From Xanthomonas arboricola (GTDB taxonomy: Bacteria > Pseudomonadota > Gammaproteobacteria > Xanthomonadales > Xanthomonadaceae): a stretch of 64,000 nucleotides of DNA. Shown here piece after piece: positions 1 through 9,868 of this stretch. Below the pieces are notes generated by a model, which saw only the letters and a list, made by a program, of their open reading frames with translations, searched no databases and was not told the DNA's origin. The translations under genes were made by a program, and so were the position numbers. The stretch is from assembly GCF_002940665.1 (NCBI RefSeq), contig NZ_MIGY01000001.1, forward strand, positions 930,001 through 994,000. Reading direction: 5' to 3'. Numbering within the stretch: the stretch's first letter is position 1; the number at the start of each line of letters is the position of its first letter.

Positions 1-1037
1 GCGGTGTACAGCGTGGTGGTCTTGCCCGAACCGGTCGGGCCGGTCACCAGCATGATGCCGTGCGGTTGCTCCAGCACCTTGCGGAACTGCGGCAGAAACT
101 CTTCGGTGAAGCCGAGCTTGTAGAAGTCGAACACCACCGTCTCGCGATCGAGCAGGCGCATCACCACGCTCTCGCCGTGCGCGGTGGGCACGGTGCTGAC
201 ACGCAGATCCAGCTCCTTGCCCTGCACGCGCAGCATGATGCGGCCGTCCTGCGGCAGCCGGCGTTCGGCGATGTTGAGCTTGGCCATGATCTTGATGCGG
301 CTGATCACCGCAGCGGTGAGCTTGGCCGGCGGGCTTTCGCCTTCCACCAGCACACCGTCCACGCGGTAACGCACCTTGAGCCGGCTTTCGAACGGTTCGA
401 TATGGATGTCTGATGCGCGCAGTTCCACCGCGTGCTGGATCACCAGATTCACCAGCCGGATCACCGGCGCTTCGGACGCCAGGTCGCGTAGCGCTTCGAT
501 ATCGTCGCTGCTGTTGGCATCGCCATCGGCGGTTTCCACGATGGTGCCCATCGCGCTACGGCCCTGGCCGTACCAGCGCTCGATCAGATCGTCGATTTCC
601 GAGCGCAGACCGACCTGCAGAAACAGCGGGCAGCCGGTCGCAAGCCGCACCGCATCGATCGCGTAATCGTCGTAGGGATCGGCGATCCACAACTCCAGCC
701 GGCCATCGCGTTCGCCGACCGGGCATAGATGAAATTGTTTGAGGAAGCGCAGCGACAGTCCCTGCACTTCCGGCAGCATTTCCGGTGGGGTGTCGCCAAG
801 CTGACGTGCATCCACCAGCGGCAGACCCAGCACATCGGCGCAGGTCTCTGCATGATCGCGTTCGGATACCAGGCCCAGACGACCCAGCAAGGCCAGCAGG
901 CCCATACCGGATTCGGTCTGCAACTGGCGCGCGCGCAGCAGATCGGTGTCTTTCAGACGACGGCGTTCAAGCAGCGCTTCGACGATGCGTGTCTCCGCAC
1001 TGCGATGCTCAATTGGATCGACGGCAACCGCGTTCAC
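1..1037 (-). CDS. xpsE: Type II secretion ATPase XpsE/GspE, 5' part (runs off the window)
   Basis: Cytoplasmic hexameric ATPase that powers pseudopilus assembly in the type II (Xps) secretion system. About 345 codons are visible. The gene enters from the left edge, so the C-terminal half (Walker B, tetracysteine or equivalent region) is missing. The N-terminal helical domain that binds XpsL in this family is present. It is followed by the family signature EAPVIRLVNL, ASDIHIEP and the Walker A motif GPTGSGKTT at about residues 333-341. I chose the GTG at 1037 because GGAGA lies about 8 bases upstream. A later start within the first dozen codons is possible. A terminator separates it from the protease gene upstream, so it should have its own promoter. 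The identification is firm; the exact start is not. Confidence 0.93.
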   Translation of the reverse strand, partial: MNAVAVDPIEHRSAETRIVEALLERRRLKDTDLLRARQLQTESGMGLLALLGRLGLVSERDHAETCADVLGLPLVDARQLGDTPPEMLPEVQGLSLRFLKQFHLCPVGERDGRLELWIADPYDDYAIDAVRLATGCPLFLQVGLRSEIDDLIERWYGQGRSAMGTIVETADGDANSSDDIEALRDLASEAPVIRLVNLVIQHAVELRASDIHIEPFESRLKVRYRVDGVLVEGESPPAKLTAAVISRIKIMAKLNIAERRLPQDGRIMLRVQGKELDLRVSTVPTAHGESVVMRLLDRETVVFDFYKLGFTEEFLPQFRKVLEQPHGIMLVTGPTGSGKTTTLYT

Positions 1038-1112
1038 ACTCGTCTCCACTGGTCCGGCGCCGACTGTAGCAGTTTGCCGCGACGATCAACCGTACGCATC
1101 TGAATCGTCCTG

Positions 1113-1148
1113 AAAAACGATGCCCCCGGTGATTGGCCGGGGGCATCG
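1113..1148 (-). terminator. Rho-independent terminator after the S8 protease gene
   Basis: A perfect 12-bp stem (1118-1129 with 1137-1148, CGATGCCCCCGG) and 7-base loop are followed, on the minus strand, by five T residues (complement of 1113-1117). It lies 18 bases past the protease stop codon and before xpsE. Confidence 0.85.
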
Positions 1149-1166
1149 GTCACACTATGCAACGGC

Positions 1167-3050
1167 TTACTGTCGTGCGACGAGCGTCAGCTTCGCGTAG
1201 TCGGCAGCGCCCACCAACTTGATGTAGTAGGTGCCTGCCTTGGGGGCAGTGAAACGCACGGTTTCGCTGTTACCCGGGCGGGTCGACTTGGCGTCGTAAC
1301 TGGTCGCGCCGGGTTCGGCTTCATAGCTGACGTACACCGACACATCGCCGGTGCCGCCGTAGGTCATGAAGCTGAGCACGGCACCGGCCTTGGCTTGGAA
1401 ACTGTACAGCGTGGAGCTGCCACCGGCACCGCTCAGGCCGGTCAGGGGAGCCTTGTTGGTCAAGGCGATCGCGGTCGGCGCGCAGCTCTGGGTGGCCGGA
1501 TCGCACGGCTCCACCAGCACCGCTTCCAGCGCGGCCTTGGCATCGACGATGCCGCTGCCGATCGGGGTGCTGGCCGGCGGCGTCACCGGGAAGCGGCGGC
1601 TGGTCTGCTTGAGCAGGGCTTCCACTGCGGCCGGGGTCAGCGGGCCATCGCCCAGACCGATCGCCGCGCTCTGCACCAGGGCGACGACACCGGCCACGTG
1701 CGGCGATGCCATCGAGGTGCCACCCAAGCCCATATAGGTATAGCTTCCCGAGGTCGGCGTGGTCGCACCGGTGTAGCCGGCCTGCCAGATGTAACCGCCC
1801 GGATTGCCGTCCACGCTGCCGCCGCCGCCCGGGCCGGACAGATCGACCTTGCTGCCGTAGTTGGAGTAATAGGTGATGCCGCCGGTGATGCGCGTGGCAC
1901 CCACGGTGATGGTGTTGTTGCAGCTGGCGGGCGAATGGTTGGCCGCATCTTCGCCGCTGTTGCCGGCCGCCACCACCACCGTGGTGCCGCGCGCGACCGC
2001 GCCGTTGATCGCCAGCTGGGTGGCCGAATCGCAAGGCTCGCCGCCGCCCAGGCTCATGTTGATCACCTCGGCCGGGTTGGTATTGGCCGGTACGCCAGCG
2101 ACCGTGCCGCCGGACGCCCACACGATCGCATCGGCGATGTCGGAGGTGTAGCCGCCGCAACGGCCGAGCACGCGCACCGGCAGGATGGTCGCCTTGGGTG
2201 CCACGCCAGCCATGCCTACGCCGTTATTGGTCGCCTCGGCCACGGTGCCCGAAACGTGGGTGCCGTGCCAGGAACTTTCCTGTGCCACCGAGCCGTCATA
2301 GCAGACGTTGTCGGCCTCTTCCCAGTCGCCGTAATCCAGCGCGCCCGGCACGCGGGCATCGGTGGGACGACGCGAGACTTCGGCATCGGTGATGAAGTCG
2401 TAACCCTGCAGCAGGTTGCCGGCAAAGTCGGGATGGCCCGGCAGGATGCCGGTATCCAGCACTGCCACCACCACGCCCGCGCCCTGCGACAGATCCCATG
2501 CGGCCGGCGCATTGATGCCACCGTTGGGGTTGCTCAGATGCCACTGGTATTGGGCGTACAGCGGGTCGTTGGGCACCAGTTGCGGGGTCACGTCGGTGGC
2601 GGCAACGCTCTTCTTGATCTCGACCGGGCGCAGCATGCGATCGATCTGCACGTCGGCCACGGACGGGTCGTTCTTAAGCTCGACCACCACCTTGTCCACC
2701 TGTGCGGTGGTCAGCGTGCTGGACAGCTTGATCAGGTCCGAGCCGATGCCGAGCTTGCGCACATACGTCGCCTTGGCGGCGGCTGCGCTGCTGCGTGCGC
2801 CGGTGCTGGCACCGACACGGCCGACTGCGGCCTGCACCGCGCTCAGCTTGCTGGCGCGATCGGTCGCAGCAGCAGTGTTGTCCTTGTAGCGCACGATCAG
2901 GCGGCTACTGAACGCAGCGCCGGCCGATGCTGCCTGGGTCGGTTCCTTGACCAGCAGTTTCGGGGCAGCAGCGAGCGTGCCCGATGCACCCAGGGCCATC
3001 ATCAAGATGGCGCCGGTCAGCGGGGAGAGACGGAAATTCTTGTCGATCAC
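1167..3050 (-). CDS. Secreted subtilisin-like S8 serine protease
   Basis: 627 residues starting at GTG, with AGAGGA about 10 bases upstream. Order of parts: a signal peptide (about residues 1-29, ending GTLAAA), an N-terminal propeptide of the inhibitor-I9 type (about 45-140), and the S8 catalytic domain with Asp199 (VLDTGI), His262 (HGTHVSG), oxyanion Asn364 (AAGNSG) and Ser446 (GTSMASPHVAG). A C-terminal pre-peptidase (PPC) beta-sandwich (about 535-627) often aids secretion or substrate binding. The presence of a signal peptide with no autotransporter domain fits export by Sec and then the type II system, whose ATPase gene lies just downstream. Extracellular proteases of this type are known type II substrates in Xanthomonas. 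The specific substrate is inferred, not seen. All catalytic residues are intact. Confidence 0.93.
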   Translation of the reverse strand: MIDKNFRLSPLTGAILMMALGASGTLAAAPKLLVKEPTQAASAGAAFSSRLIVRYKDNTAAATDRASKLSAVQAAVGRVGASTGARSSAAAAKATYVRKLGIGSDLIKLSSTLTTAQVDKVVVELKNDPSVADVQIDRMLRPVEIKKSVAATDVTPQLVPNDPLYAQYQWHLSNPNGGINAPAAWDLSQGAGVVVAVLDTGILPGHPDFAGNLLQGYDFITDAEVSRRPTDARVPGALDYGDWEEADNVCYDGSVAQESSWHGTHVSGTVAEATNNGVGMAGVAPKATILPVRVLGRCGGYTSDIADAIVWASGGTVAGVPANTNPAEVINMSLGGGEPCDSATQLAINGAVARGTTVVVAAGNSGEDAANHSPASCNNTITVGATRITGGITYYSNYGSKVDLSGPGGGGSVDGNPGGYIWQAGYTGATTPTSGSYTYMGLGGTSMASPHVAGVVALVQSAAIGLGDGPLTPAAVEALLKQTSRRFPVTPPASTPIGSGIVDAKAALEAVLVEPCDPATQSCAPTAIALTNKAPLTGLSGAGGSSTLYSFQAKAGAVLSFMTYGGTGDVSVYVSYEAEPGATSYDAKSTRPGNSETVRFTAPKAGTYYIKLVGAADYAKLTLVARQ

Positions 3051-3226
3051 GGTGAAATCCTCTTCGTGTTTTTCGTCGATCAGCTGGGAGCGGCTTCCGA
3101 ACTGCGGCGCAACTGCGGTGCAGCGCGCTGCGTTCGATCAGCCACTCCTGGTAAGGCCATCACTCCATCGAATCCGTTGGCCGGCCCAGCCACGGTCCTT
3201 GCCCGCCCCCTCAGGCCTTGCTCTGG

Positions 3227-3254
3227 CGCGGCGGCGCACGGTGGCGCCGCCGCG
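3227..3254 (-). terminator. GC-rich hairpin after the adhesin gene
   Basis: A perfect 11-bp stem (3227-3237 with 3244-3254, CGCGGCGGCGC) with loop ACGGTG starts 17 bases past the adhesin stop codon. There is no T-run, so it may be a weak or Rho-assisted terminator, or a 3'-end stabiliser. Confidence 0.45.
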
Positions 3255-3271
3255 TGTCATGCAGCAGCGCA

Positions 3272-6200
3272 TTACCAACCGAAGCCGGCACCCACGCCGA
3301 TCGAACTGTCGTCGCCGCTGAGCGCGCCGCCCACCGTCAGGGTGGCGCGCGGGCTGATCGCACGCTGGTAGCCCACCGACAACGCCGACTCGCCGTTCTG
3401 GAAACCGACGCCGGCACCGACGCGGTTCTGCGTGGCGATGCCACCGACGCTGGCGGCCATGTTCAACATCGCCGAGCTCATCGCACCCTGACGATCCAGG
3501 CGACGGTTCTGCCGGCGCAGACGCTCTTCGATGTCGCCCTGGTAGGTCTCGAAACTGTCGGCCATCGCGTTGTAGCGGCTGTCGGTATAGCTGTTGGCCG
3601 CGGCAACGCCGTTGTCCAGCTGGCCCTTGTTGACCGCATCGGTGGCACGCGTGCCGGCGGCCACATTGGCCACCTGACGCTCGCCACCGACGCTGCCCAC
3701 CGACACCGTGTTGGCACGATCGGCGACCGAGCCCTGACCCAGCGCGACCGCACCTTGCGCACTGGTACGTGCGCCCTGGCCGATCGCCGTGCCGGAGGCC
3801 GCACTGACCTGCGCGCCTTCGCCCATCGCCACCGCATTGGTCGCCACTGCGGCGATCTGCGTATTGGCGCCAACTGCGGTGCTGCCATCGGCATCGACGC
3901 GTGCGTTGCTGCCGATCGCAGTGTCGTTGGGGCCATGCGCATACGCGCTGCCGCCGATCGCAGTGCCGGTCACGTGGTTGGCCACTGCGGCGGTGCCCAC
4001 GGCAGTGGAGCTTGCGGCCGGGGTGATGCTGCCAACCACTGCGGCGGTCGGCGTGCCCTGCACGCTTGCGCCGGTGTCGGCAACGGCGTTGCTCGATGCG
4101 CTCACTGCACTCACTGCGCTCGCAGCCACTGCAGGCACCCCTGCAGTGCGCAGCGACAGCGTGCGTGCCGCGGTGCTGGCCGTTGCGGTACCACCGCGTG
4201 CATCCAGCTCGGTGACCTTGCTGTCCAACGCGGTCAATGCTGCACCGACGTTGTTGTAGCTGGCACCCTGGATCACGTAGGTCGGCGCGACGAACACGCC
4301 CTGCGCACCGATCGCCGCGCCACCGCCGAGGAAGCTGGCGGCGTTGCTGAGCGACTGGAACAGCTGGCCGCCGTTGATCGCATCGGTACTGGCACCGGCA
4401 ATCGCACCATTGCCGACGTTGACGATGCGACGCGTGGCCGGGCCGCCGCGGCCGTCGCCGCTACCCACCGAGACCACGTTGGCGTCATAGGTACGCGAGC
4501 CCGAGCCCAATGCCACCGAGTCGGCACCACTGGCACCGGCATTGGCACCCAGCGCCACCGCGTTGGCACCGCTCTGGCGCACGAAAGAGTTGTAGCCCAA
4601 CGCCACACCGTTTTCGCCGATGGCATTGGTCTGCCGGCCCATCGCGGTGCTGTTCACGCCGCTGGCGCTGCTGTCCACACCCATGGCGCTGGCGCCGGTG
4701 GCCGAGGCGCGGCTGCCGGAGGCGATCGCCACGCTGCGTGCGCCGCTGGCGGTTGCGCCGGCACCCGCTGCGGTGGCGCGATCACCGGTGGCCGTGGCCA
4801 CCCCTTCACCGGTAGTTTGCACCATGCCGTTGGTGGTCTGCACATCGGCGGCCAGGGCATCGAGCTGGCCCTTGTTGACCGCATCGGTCGCCGCCTGGCC
4901 GTCGCTGACATTGACGATGCGCCGCGTGGCCGGGCCGCCGCGGCCGTTGCCGCTGCCGATCGACACCGTGTCGGCTTCGTAGGTGCGCGAACCCGAGCCC
5001 AGCGCCACCGAGTCGGCGCCGGTCGCGCCGGCATTGGCGCCCAGGGCCACACCATTGACCGCGCTCTGACGCACGAACGAGTTGTAGCCCACCGATACCG
5101 CGTTCTCGCCGATCGCGTTGACCTGACGACCGACACCGGTGCTGTTGATGCCGCTCGCCGATGCATCCACACCGACGACGCTGGCACCGACTGCATCGGC
5201 GCGGCTGCCGCCACCCAGGGCCAGCGTGTTGTCGGCAAGTGCCGCCGCGCTCTGACCGAGCGCGGTGGCATTGACGCCGTCGGCATACGAGTTCCAGCCG
5301 ATGGCGGTGGTGTAGTCGGCCGTGGCCCACGCACCCGCACCGAATGCGGCAGCACCGGTGCCGGAGGCACGCGCCGGGATGAAGCCGAAGAACGTGCTGC
5401 CGCCGACGGCCACGCTTTCTGCGCCGGTGGCCTCGCTGAATTCGCCGACGGCCACTGCACTTGCGCCGGAGGCCAGTGCGGCGGCACCCACGGCGGTGCT
5501 GTAGTCGCTGGACGCAACCGCGCCATAGCCCAGCGCCGACGACAGCCTGCCGCTGGATTCGCTGTAGCCACCGAAGGCTGCACTGCCGACATTGGAAGCG
5601 CTACTGCGGAAACCGGCCGCCGTGGCCTGGTTGTCCGACGCCACCGCTTCGCTGCCGAGCGCGGTCGCATAGGTCGAAATCGCCTGCGCGCCGGCACCGT
5701 TCGCGGTGGCGCCGACATCGCTGGCCAGGGCATCGCTGCCGACGGCGCTGCTGTTCTCGCCGGTGGCCTGGGCATTGTTGCCAACTGCCGCTGCGCCGAT
5801 TCCGCTGGCCAGCGCACTCACGCCAACCGCCGTTGCGTTATCGACCACCGCCTGCGCACCGGCACCCAACGCCGTGGCGCCGGTGCCGGTGGCATTGGCG
5901 CCCTCGCCTGCGGCCAGGGCGTTGTCGCCCTCGACGTAGGCGCCGGCATCGCTGTCATCGCTGCCGCTGGCCTGGAAGTACTTGCTGGTGGATTGCGCGT
6001 TTTCGGCAACGGCGTTGAGCTGGTCCAGATTCACCGCATCGGTGCCCTGCGTACCGGCAGCCACGTTGGTGATCTGACGCTCGTTGCCGGCACTGCCCAC
6101 CGAAACCGCAAAGTCGCGATCTGCCACCGAATCGGCGCCCAGGGCCACGCTGCTTTCGCCGGTGGATTCGGCAAAGTTGCCGAGCGCGGTGCTGTTGAGG

Positions 6201-9200
6201 CCCGGTGCCCATGCCGCGCCGCCGAGCGCGGTGGAGAAGTCGCCGGAGGCCTCGGTCGGCAACAGGCCGAGCAGGGCGCCACCGACCGACACGCTGTTGT
6301 AGCCGCTGGCCACGCTGCCCTGGCCGGCGGCAACGCTGTAGTCGCCGGTTGCGGTGGCATCGCCACCCACGGCCACGGTATTGGAGCCGCTGGCGGTGCT
6401 GAAATTGCCCAGCGCGGTGCTGTTGAAACCGGTCGCACTGGAATAGCCGCCCAAGGCGGTGGAGTAGTTGGAGGTGGCCTCGGCACCGAAGCCGAACGCG
6501 GCCGCGCTGGTGCCATCGGCCACGCTTTCTGCGCCGACTGCAGTGGCCGACTCGCCACTGGCGCTGGCGAAATAGCCCACCGCGGTGGTTTCGCTGCCAT
6601 CGGCCACGCTCAACGTGCCGGCGGCCAGGGAACCATCGCCATAGGCACCTGCCGCCGCACCCAGTGCGGTGCTTTGCGCGCCGGCGGCTTCGCTCTCGCC
6701 ACCCACGGCCACGGCGTAATCTCCGCTGGCCTGACTGAAGGCGCCGTTGGCAATGCTGCCGTAGCCGCTGGCGGCGGCGTTGTAACCGGCCGCAGTGGCG
6801 TACTGCGCGGTGGCGCTGGCACCGCTGCCGAGGGCGACGGTGCCGATCGCGGTGGCCTGGCTGCTGGAACCGAACGCGCTGCTGTAATCGCCGTCCGCAG
6901 TGGCGTTGGAGCCGGCCGCGGTGGCGTCCTCGCCCTGCGCATCGGCCGTGCCGGTGCCGGTGCCGGCAAACAGACGCGCAGTGGTTTGTGCGGTTTCGCC
7001 GACTGCATTGAGCTGGTCCAGGTTCACCGCATCGGTGCCCTCGGTACCGGCGGCGACATTGGTGATCTGGCGCTCGCCACCGACCGTGCCCACCGACACC
7101 GTGTTGGCGCGGTCGGCAACTGCACCGACGCCGAGCGCAACGCTGTTGTCGACCGAAATGCGCGCGCCGTCGCCGATCGCGATGCTGTCGGCGCCTTCGA
7201 CGAAGGCCTCGGCGCCCAGTGCGATGCTGCGATCGCCATAGCCGACTGCTTGCGAGCCGATGGCGATCGCACGCCCACCGCCGGCATAGGCGTTATCGCC
7301 GATGGCCACCGAGACGCTGCCGCTGGCGGCCGAGGTGATGCCTACCGCGACGCTGCGCGCGCCGTAGGCCGTGCTTTCCGCACCCACGGCGGTGCTGGTA
7401 TCGCCCCAGGCCACGCTGGCAAAGCCCAGCGCAGTGGATTCGAGACCATTGGCGATGCTTTCGAAACCGATCGCGGTACCGCCACGGCCATTGGCCACGC
7501 TGGTGCCGCCCACTGCAGTGCCATAGAAACCCGATGCCGTGCTGTCGGCACCCACAGCGGTGGCATAGCGGTCGCTGGCAATACTGTTGAAGCCGAGCGC
7601 GGTGGCATTGTTGACATTGGCAACCGCACCGCTGCCAACCGCAGTGGTGTTGACCGCTGACGCCACGCTGCTCGAACCCAGCGCCGTGCTGTAATCCTCA
7701 TAAGCCGATGCATTGGAACCGGCCGCAACGCTGTCGGTGCCTTCGGCAATCGCGGTGCCATCGCCGGTGGCCACGAACGTGCGCGCGGTGGTGGAAGCAA
7801 CGTCGGACACTGCGGTGAGCTGATCGAGATTGACCGCATCGCTGCCTTCGGTACCGGCGGCGACGTTGGTGATCTGACGCTCGTCGCCCGCCGCACCCAC
7901 CGACACGGTGTTGGCACGCGCGGCCACCGAGTTGGCGCCCAAGGCAACCGAGTTGGCGCCGCGTGCGGTGCTGTAGTAGCCCAGCGCCGTGCTCAGCTCG
8001 CCACTGGCCCAGGATTCCGGGCCGACTGCCGTGGCACCTTGGCCAGGCGCATAGGCGAAATAACCCACCGCGGTGGCTTCGGTGCCGGAGGCTTCGCTGA
8101 GCGTTCCCACTGCCGTGGTGTAGGTGCCCGATGCGATCGCACCGGCGCCGAGCGCGGTGGAGGCTTCGCCGCTGGCCTGGGTCTGCACGAAGAAACCCAG
8201 ACCGGGAATGAAATCGACCGGACCACCGACAGCGGTGCTGCTGGTACCGCTGGCACTGGTCTGCGTGCCCACGGCGGTGGCGTAATCGCCTGCCGCATTG
8301 GCGACCGCACCGAACGCGGAAGACTGCGCACCGGCCGCATACGCACCGACGCCGAACGACGAGGCGGCAAATCCATCGGCATTGGCGCTGGCGCCGACTG
8401 CGGTCCCGCCGACGCCGGCGCTGGTGGCGCCGGTGGTGACGGGCACGCCGCCACTGGTGATCAACGGCTCGCCGTCTTCGTCCACTGCAGCACCGCCAAC
8501 GGCCACGCTGCCGGGGCCGTTGGCCTGCGCGTTGTGGCCGAATGCCGCGCTGTTCTGCCCGGAGGCGAGCGCATTGGCGCCGACCGCAGTGGCATTGTCG
8601 GCCACCGCATTGGCACCGGTTCCCAGCGCCGTGGTCGCCGTGCCCACCGCATTGGCGGCATCGCCGGCAGCCAGCGCGCTATCGCCTTCGACATAGGCAC
8701 CGACGCTGTCTTCGCCAGGGGTCGCCTTGAAGAACGTGGCCGTGTCTTCGGCCACATCGGCCACGTCGCGCAACTGCGCCACGTTGACCGCATCGGTGGC
8801 GTTGATGCCGGCGCTGACGTTGGTGATGCGACGCGTGGCCGGGCCGCCGCGGCCATTGCCGCTGCCGACCGACACCACATCGTCTTCGTGGGTGCGCGAG
8901 CCTGCGCCCAGCGCCACCGAGTTGGCACCTGTCACGCCGGCGTTGGCACCCAGCGCCACGCCGTTTTCGCCGCTCTGGCGTACGAAACTGTTGTAGCCGA
9001 TGGCCACCGCGTTCTCGCCGATCGCATTGGTCTGGCGTCCGATCGCGCTGCTGTTGACGCCGCTGGCGCTGCTGTCGGCACCGGTGGCGAGCGCGCCGGT
9101 CGCGCTGGCGCGACTGCCGGCGCCGATGGCGGTAGCGTTGGCGGCAGATGCCGACGCGCCGCGGCCGACTTCCACCGATTGCGCCATTGCGGAAAGGGGG

Positions 9201-9379
9201 ATTGCGATGCCGGCGCTACCCAGCGCCAGGGCGATCGCGGCAACCAGGCAGCGGCTCTGGCGGCGGTCGATGAATGCGGCGGTGCTCACTGCGCCCGGGC
9301 TGTCGCCGCTGGCCAACTCCGATGCCACGGCCCACACGCCTAACGATTTGTTCCAGACCTTGCGATAAATCCGATTCAT
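3272..9379 (-). CDS. xadA: XadA-like trimeric autotransporter adhesin (YadA family)
   Basis: 2035 residues. The start is placed at 9379 because the product then begins MNRIYRKVWN, the extended signal peptide (ESPR) typical of type V secretion proteins, with AGGAG 11 bases upstream. Domains: a long signal peptide (cleavage after about residue 70, AMAQS), then a very long head of 14-residue YadA-type repeats (A-x-G-x-x-S-x-A-x-G), interrupted by seven neck/stalk motifs of the kind ITNVAAGT...DAVN-x-x-QL. A short coiled coil and a roughly 90-residue C-terminal beta-barrel anchor end in Trp. Three copies of a roughly 78-residue head/neck module (GRQTNAIGEN...GGPATRR) lie at both ends of the head. 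The protein should form a trimer that adheres to surfaces and plants. XadA-type adhesins lie beside xps genes in Xanthomonas. The repeats are collapse-prone in short-read assembly, so the length should be treated with care. Confidence 0.93.
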   Translation of the reverse strand: MNRIYRKVWNKSLGVWAVASELASGDSPGAVSTAAFIDRRQSRCLVAAIALALGSAGIAIPLSAMAQSVEVGRGASASAANATAIGAGSRASATGALATGADSSASGVNSSAIGRQTNAIGENAVAIGYNSFVRQSGENGVALGANAGVTGANSVALGAGSRTHEDDVVSVGSGNGRGGPATRRITNVSAGINATDAVNVAQLRDVADVAEDTATFFKATPGEDSVGAYVEGDSALAAGDAANAVGTATTALGTGANAVADNATAVGANALASGQNSAAFGHNAQANGPGSVAVGGAAVDEDGEPLITSGGVPVTTGATSAGVGGTAVGASANADGFAASSFGVGAYAAGAQSSAFGAVANAAGDYATAVGTQTSASGTSSTAVGGPVDFIPGLGFFVQTQASGEASTALGAGAIASGTYTTAVGTLSEASGTEATAVGYFAYAPGQGATAVGPESWASGELSTALGYYSTARGANSVALGANSVAARANTVSVGAAGDERQITNVAAGTEGSDAVNLDQLTAVSDVASTTARTFVATGDGTAIAEGTDSVAAGSNASAYEDYSTALGSSSVASAVNTTAVGSGAVANVNNATALGFNSIASDRYATAVGADSTASGFYGTAVGGTSVANGRGGTAIGFESIANGLESTALGFASVAWGDTSTAVGAESTAYGARSVAVGITSAASGSVSVAIGDNAYAGGGRAIAIGSQAVGYGDRSIALGAEAFVEGADSIAIGDGARISVDNSVALGVGAVADRANTVSVGTVGGERQITNVAAGTEGTDAVNLDQLNAVGETAQTTARLFAGTGTGTADAQGEDATAAGSNATADGDYSSAFGSSSQATAIGTVALGSGASATAQYATAAGYNAAASGYGSIANGAFSQASGDYAVAVGGESEAAGAQSTALGAAAGAYGDGSLAAGTLSVADGSETTAVGYFASASGESATAVGAESVADGTSAAAFGFGAEATSNYSTALGGYSSATGFNSTALGNFSTASGSNTVAVGGDATATGDYSVAAGQGSVASGYNSVSVGGALLGLLPTEASGDFSTALGGAAWAPGLNSTALGNFAESTGESSVALGADSVADRDFAVSVGSAGNERQITNVAAGTQGTDAVNLDQLNAVAENAQSTSKYFQASGSDDSDAGAYVEGDNALAAGEGANATGTGATALGAGAQAVVDNATAVGVSALASGIGAAAVGNNAQATGENSSAVGSDALASDVGATANGAGAQAISTYATALGSEAVASDNQATAAGFRSSASNVGSAAFGGYSESSGRLSSALGYGAVASSDYSTAVGAAALASGASAVAVGEFSEATGAESVAVGGSTFFGFIPARASGTGAAAFGAGAWATADYTTAIGWNSYADGVNATALGQSAAALADNTLALGGGSRADAVGASVVGVDASASGINSTGVGRQVNAIGENAVSVGYNSFVRQSAVNGVALGANAGATGADSVALGSGSRTYEADTVSIGSGNGRGGPATRRIVNVSDGQAATDAVNKGQLDALAADVQTTNGMVQTTGEGVATATGDRATAAGAGATASGARSVAIASGSRASATGASAMGVDSSASGVNSTAMGRQTNAIGENGVALGYNSFVRQSGANAVALGANAGASGADSVALGSGSRTYDANVVSVGSGDGRGGPATRRIVNVGNGAIAGASTDAINGGQLFQSLSNAASFLGGGAAIGAQGVFVAPTYVIQGASYNNVGAALTALDSKVTELDARGGTATASTAARTLSLRTAGVPAVAASAVSAVSASSNAVADTGASVQGTPTAAVVGSITPAASSTAVGTAAVANHVTGTAIGGSAYAHGPNDTAIGSNARVDADGSTAVGANTQIAAVATNAVAMGEGAQVSAASGTAIGQGARTSAQGAVALGQGSVADRANTVSVGSVGGERQVANVAAGTRATDAVNKGQLDNGVAAANSYTDSRYNAMADSFETYQGDIEERLRRQNRRLDRQGAMSSAMLNMAASVGGIATQNRVGAGVGFQNGESALSVGYQRAISPRATLTVGGALSGDDSSIGVGAGFGW
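4424..4660 (-). repeat. Adhesin head/neck module, copy 3
   Basis: A module of about 235 bp encoding GRQTNAIGEN, then YNSFVRQS, ALGANAG and GGPATRR. It is closely similar to the modules at 4918-5153 and 8827-9061 within the same adhesin gene. Boundaries are approximate. Confidence 0.7.
4918..5153 (-). repeat. Adhesin head/neck module, copy 2
   Basis: Second copy of the same module (GRQVNAIGEN, YNSFVRQS, GGPATRR). It is only about 260 bp from copy 3, which suggests a tandem duplication near the C-terminal end of the head. Confidence 0.7.
8827..9061 (-). repeat. Adhesin head/neck module, copy 1
   Basis: N-terminal copy of the module (GRQTNAIGEN, YNSFVRQS, GGPATRR), about 3.7 kb from the other two. 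Recombination between these copies would delete most of the head while keeping the reading frame if breakpoints are equivalent. Confidence 0.7.
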
Positions 9380-9557
9380 CGACGCACTGCTCCTGAATGT
9401 TGGGACTGGTTTTTTGACGAACACCCACCATCGCGAGGCCTTTTCGCCGCTGCGATCCCCCGTGGTGATTGGCGCCATGGGCCAAATGGCGGTGCGCGGG
9501 AAGCTGCACCCCGGGTAGTCAAAAAGTGAACGCTACCCAACCATAGAACTGAGCAAA

Positions 9558-9586
9558 GTGTTAACAGCCGTCAAATTGGGCGTCAA
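9558..9586 (-). promoter_or_regulatory. Candidate sigma-70 promoter for the adhesin gene
   Basis: On the minus strand TTGACG (complement of 9581-9586) and TAACAC (complement of 9558-9563) are 17 bases apart, about 180 bases upstream of the adhesin start, in a stretch richer in A and T than its surroundings. Sequence resemblance only. Confidence 0.35.
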
Positions 9587-9868
9587 GTTTTTGACAGAAA
9601 GCACAACCGAGCGTGCGCGCCATCACACTTCGGCCTGCTTTTGTTCGTTTTTTGATAATTCTTTGGAAAACAGCGATCTAGATCATGTCTCGCAAGACAT
9701 TTCCAAGCTGAATACGCATGTCCGCTGCGGACATGAAAGCCCGCCGGCAGGACGCCGGCAAGCCTGCTTGCGCAAAACCGCGCGCGGGACAGGCCAGAAA
9801 TCGGACCAGCGCTCGCCGCGCCGACACCTCGGACCAGCACGATCGGCGACGGGACCGATCTACCTGCA

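Noticed and set aside
1395..3371. 658-codon plus-strand open frame opposite the S8 protease
   Set aside because: The minus strand carries a complete protease with all catalytic motifs; the other frame is rich in Arg/Gly/His and has no recognisable domain.
3218..7660. Very long plus-strand open frame (about 1480 codons) opposite the adhesin gene
   Set aside because: It mirrors the repeat structure of the adhesin on the other strand and has no family motif. Strong GC codon bias and repetitive sequence keep antisense frames open.
4388..9061. CRISPR-like array in the repeated region
   Set aside because: Repeats are coding, 42-bp or longer in unit and imperfect, and translate to YadA head motifs; there are no spacers and no cas genes.
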